Under the pieces are notes generated by a model, which did no database searches, had not been told where the DNA came from, and saw nothing but the letters and a program-made list of their open reading frames with translations. Both the position numbers and the translations under genes were made by a program. Below, one piece after another: positions 7,225 through 8,463 of a DNA stretch of 8,463 nucleotides; position 1 is the stretch's first letter; the number at the start of each line of letters is the position of its first letter. Source of the DNA: a bacterium (lineage in GTDB: Bacteria > Calditrichota > Calditrichia > RBG-13-44-9 > J042); NCBI GenBank assembly GCA_015494485.1, contig WGBF01000511.1:1-8463 (forward strand), written 5' to 3'.

Positions 7225-7656
7225 TTAACCTTCCAGCGCCTGATATACCTCAGGCAAATGATGTTTTAAATACCGCCGGGCTTGTGGGGTTAAAGGCCAG
7301 CGAATCAACAATTCCAGTCCATCGGCTAATTCCACCCGAATCAGTGTTTGCCGGGGCAGTGCCGGGGGAGCTTTTGCTTCCTGCACCATTTGCAGATTAA
7401 ATTCTCTTTCCGGTGCCTGCATTCGTAAGGGGAGTTCCTCGGAAAAATCCTTCTGGTTCAACAATTGTTGAATTTCTTTTAGCGAATAGCGTGCCTTTTG
7501 CAGTTTGCGAATAAGCAGGAGCCGCTGGAGATGCTCTTCTGAATAACGGAAGTTCTTCCCCTTCCCTTCCGGCGGCGGTAGCAAACCAATTTGGGTATAA
7601 TAATAAATGGTTCGCCGACTAAACCCGCTGCGTTTTATGAGTTCGTGAATATCCAT
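7225..7656 (-). CDS. MerR-type transcriptional regulator, cysteine-free
   Basis: A DNA-binding regulator of 143 residues. Residues 1-68 are a MerR winged helix-turn-helix: DIHELIKRSGFSRRTIYYYTQIGLLPPP, then wing residues around FRYSEEHLQRL, then LIRKLQKARYSLKEIQQLL. In place of the long coiled coil and effector domain of larger relatives, there is a short C-terminal part (about 75-143) with LPRQTLIRVELADGLELLIRWPL (101-122) and an amphipathic helix to the end. There is no cysteine, so metal-thiolate or iron-sulfur sensing as in MerR, CueR or SoxR is excluded. It starts at the ATG at 7656 with only a weak GGTG 8 nt upstream, so expression is probably low compared with the VIT/VWA gene that follows. 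It probably regulates its own operon. Its signal is unknown; the short C-terminal part may bind a ligand or the VIT/VWA protein (inference). Confidence 0.88.
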   Translation of the reverse strand: MDIHELIKRSGFSRRTIYYYTQIGLLPPPEGKGKNFRYSEEHLQRLLLIRKLQKARYSLKEIQQLLNQKDFSEELPLRMQAPEREFNLQMVQEAKAPPALPRQTLIRVELADGLELLIRWPLTPQARRYLKHHLPEVYQALEG

Positions 7657-7670
7657 TATTATTACACCAT

Positions 7671-7684
7671 TACTGTTATACTGT
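7671..7684 (-). promoter_or_regulatory. Direct repeat over the operon start site, possible operator
   Basis: TACTGT-TA-TACTGT on the plus strand (ACAGTA-TA-ACAGTA on the minus strand) is an exact 6-bp direct repeat with an 8-bp period. It covers the predicted transcription start near 7682, where a bound repressor would block initiation. MerR proteins usually bind inverted repeats inside the spacer, so the match to the neighbouring regulator is uncertain. Confidence 0.35.
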
Positions 7685-7688
7685 CACA

Positions 7689-7717
7689 AATATAAAAAGT
7701 GAACCGTTTGATGTCAA
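7689..7717 (-). promoter_or_regulatory. Sigma70-type promoter of the MerR-VIT/VWA operon
   Basis: On the minus strand TTGACA (7712-7717), a 17-bp spacer, then TATATT (7689-7694). The predicted start is near 7682, giving a leader of about 26 nt before the ATG at 7656. The hexamers and spacing are the same as in the candidate small RNA promoter. The spacer is the ordinary 17 bp, not the 19-20 bp of promoters that MerR proteins activate by DNA twisting. If the regulator acts here it probably represses. Confidence 0.75.
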
Positions 7718-7760
7718 TACAATTTTCCTGCGTCTCAATTATTTGGCCACCGGCTACGTG

Positions 7761-7785
7761 CATCGCCATTCGGGGTATGGCAATG
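7761..7785 (-). repeat. Inverted repeat between the CPBP and MerR genes
   Basis: On the minus strand CATTGCCAT and ATGGCGATG pair over 9 bp (one G-U) around a 7-nt loop, ACCCCGA. On the plus strand the same position is a C-A mismatch, so an RNA hairpin would form better from the minus strand. No T-tract follows on the minus strand. A run of six Ts at 7793-7798 follows on the plus strand, where there is no gene to terminate. It lies upstream of the MerR promoter and may be the processed 3' end of the CPBP mRNA or a protein site. Confidence 0.35.
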
Positions 7786-7912
7786 AGGGGTATTTTTTGA
7801 GGAAGCTTTTTAGACGATCCGTTTTTCAACAAAAAGGAAGTCCACAACAAAACAAGGAATATCCGCCCTTCTCTCCAAGATATTATAAAATTTCAGAATA
7901 GCTAAAATGATT

Positions 7913-8463
7913 TTACGATTTTGGTTTTCCAAACAACGTGGCCCACATCCATCGTTTTTGGTTCGTGCCATGAAATACGTTCCATGATAGGCTTACCAAG
8001 ATAATCAATACCCGTGTGATAGTGGAGACATCTCCCGGATGTCCTTGAAAGATCACAAAAGGAACATTGGCCAGAGCATGGATACCCACCATATATGCCA
8101 GATTTTCTGTAAAAACAAAAATTAAATTTAAAAGTACACCGGCAAAAAATAGTGCCAAAATATTTACCCATAAATGGTCTGGAGTATTCACCCATAATCG
8201 GTTGGGAATGTGAGAAAGGGCAAAAAGAATTTCTGCCGAAATAAGGGCAAAGAGTAAAGCGGTTTTCCTGGAAAATTTTATTTGGAATATTAGATACAAT
8301 TGGATAAAAAATATTCCCCGAAATAATAGCTCTTCATAAAGGGCATTTCCAAACAGTTGCCCCGCAAATCGTCCTATTAACACATTTCCTTGCTCTACCA
8401 AAGCAATCGGTTGCTCCCGGAGAAGATTCATCACCATAACACTTACATTGAATCCGATAATAA
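7913..8463 (-). CDS. CPBP-family intramembrane metalloprotease, 5' end outside window
   Basis: Membrane-embedded glutamic-type/metal-dependent protease of the CPBP (CAAX protease and bacteriocin-processing) family. Counting from the internal ATG at 8437, all three motifs are present: EELLFR (E35, E36, R40), F72-ALS-H76 and H120-ALA-N124, so the active site looks intact. Hydrophobic helices cover about 42-53, 60-75, 90-110 and the tail to 160. The frame stays open upstream of that ATG to the window edge and encodes more hydrophobic residues (IIGFNVSV). Family members carry helices before the EE motif, so the true start probably lies beyond 8463. Substrates of bacterial members are mostly unknown; roles include bacteriocin self-protection and peptide maturation. 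Parts are clearly AT-rich, with only 15 G+C among the 60 bases at 8101-8160, which hints at an accessory or acquired gene. It lies in tandem with the MerR operon, 256 bp away, probably as a separate transcript. Confidence 0.85.
   Translation of the reverse strand, partial: IIGFNVSVMVMNLLREQPIALVEQGNVLIGRFAGQLFGNALYEELLFRGIFFIQLYLIFQIKFSRKTALLFALISAEILFALSHIPNRLWVNTPDHLWVNILALFFAGVLLNLIFVFTENLAYMVGIHALANVPFVIFQGHPGDVSTITRVLIILVSLSWNVFHGTNQKRWMWATLFGKPKS

Noticed and set aside
7677..7690. CRP-like site TGTGA upstream of the MerR-type gene
   Set aside because: Only one half-site is present; the opposite TCACA half at the required spacing is missing.
7662..7850. Minus-strand open frame of 62 codons directly before the MerR-type gene
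   Set aside because: It runs straight through the TTGACA-TATATT promoter and the operon start site, has no ribosome binding site, and its translation resembles no protein family I know.
7854..7870. AAGG...CCTT hairpin followed by GTTTTGTT as a terminator for the CPBP gene
   Set aside because: The stem is only 4 bp with a 9-nt loop, too weak to support a call.
1..8463. CRISPR arrays, tRNA or rRNA genes, insertion sequences
   Set aside because: No regularly spaced repeats, cloverleaf or rRNA-like segments, transposase motifs or terminal inverted repeats were seen by eye.

Overview
The window reads as chromosomal DNA from a Gram-negative bacterium of the FCB group (Bacteroidota, Chlorobiota, Calditrichota and relatives). 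The lipoprotein pair at the left end, a long TPR protein followed by a DUF4292 protein, is typical of that group. However, the legible promoters are sigma70-type (TTGACA, 17 bp, TATATT) and one gene has a strong AGGAGGG ribosome binding site. Classical Bacteroidia generally lack both. A non-Bacteroidia lineage such as Calditrichota or Ignavibacteria is my inference; nothing here fixes the species.

Left half (9-4616, + strand): four tightly packed genes form one probable operon. They encode a TPR lipoprotein of about 15 repeats, a DUF4292 envelope lipoprotein, a GtrB/DPM1-like family 2 glycosyltransferase with two C-terminal membrane helices, and a GT4-type glycosyltransferase. Together they suggest outer-membrane and cell-surface glycan work. 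The operon's promoter lies outside the window.

Centre (4617-4825): this gap between convergent genes is the most interesting part. The minus strand holds what looks like a complete, free-standing small RNA gene of about 68 nt at 4615-4682. It has a near-consensus promoter and a predicted +1 that falls on the first base of a 5' hairpin. An unpaired C-rich linker containing CCTCCCTCCC, an anti-Shine-Dalgarno-like sequence, follows. It ends in a 10-bp GC-rich hairpin with a T-rich tail, and its 3' end runs antisense across the stop codon of the GT4 gene.

Right half (4826-7656, - strand): a two-gene operon encodes a cysteine-free MerR-type regulator and a 794-residue cytoplasmic VIT/von Willebrand A protein with an intact MIDAS metal site. 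The regulator's promoter has the same -35 and -10 hexamers and spacing as the small RNA's. The VIT/VWA gene's strong ribosome binding site has a perfect 7-nt complement in the small RNA linker. This suggests, but does not prove, that regulator, VIT/VWA protein and small RNA work as one unit.

Right edge (7657-8463): a 256-bp gap carries the MerR promoter, a possible operator and a hairpin. It is followed by a minus-strand CPBP (CAAX-like) membrane protease gene whose 5' end is cut off by the window edge. Parts of that gene are visibly more AT-rich than the rest.
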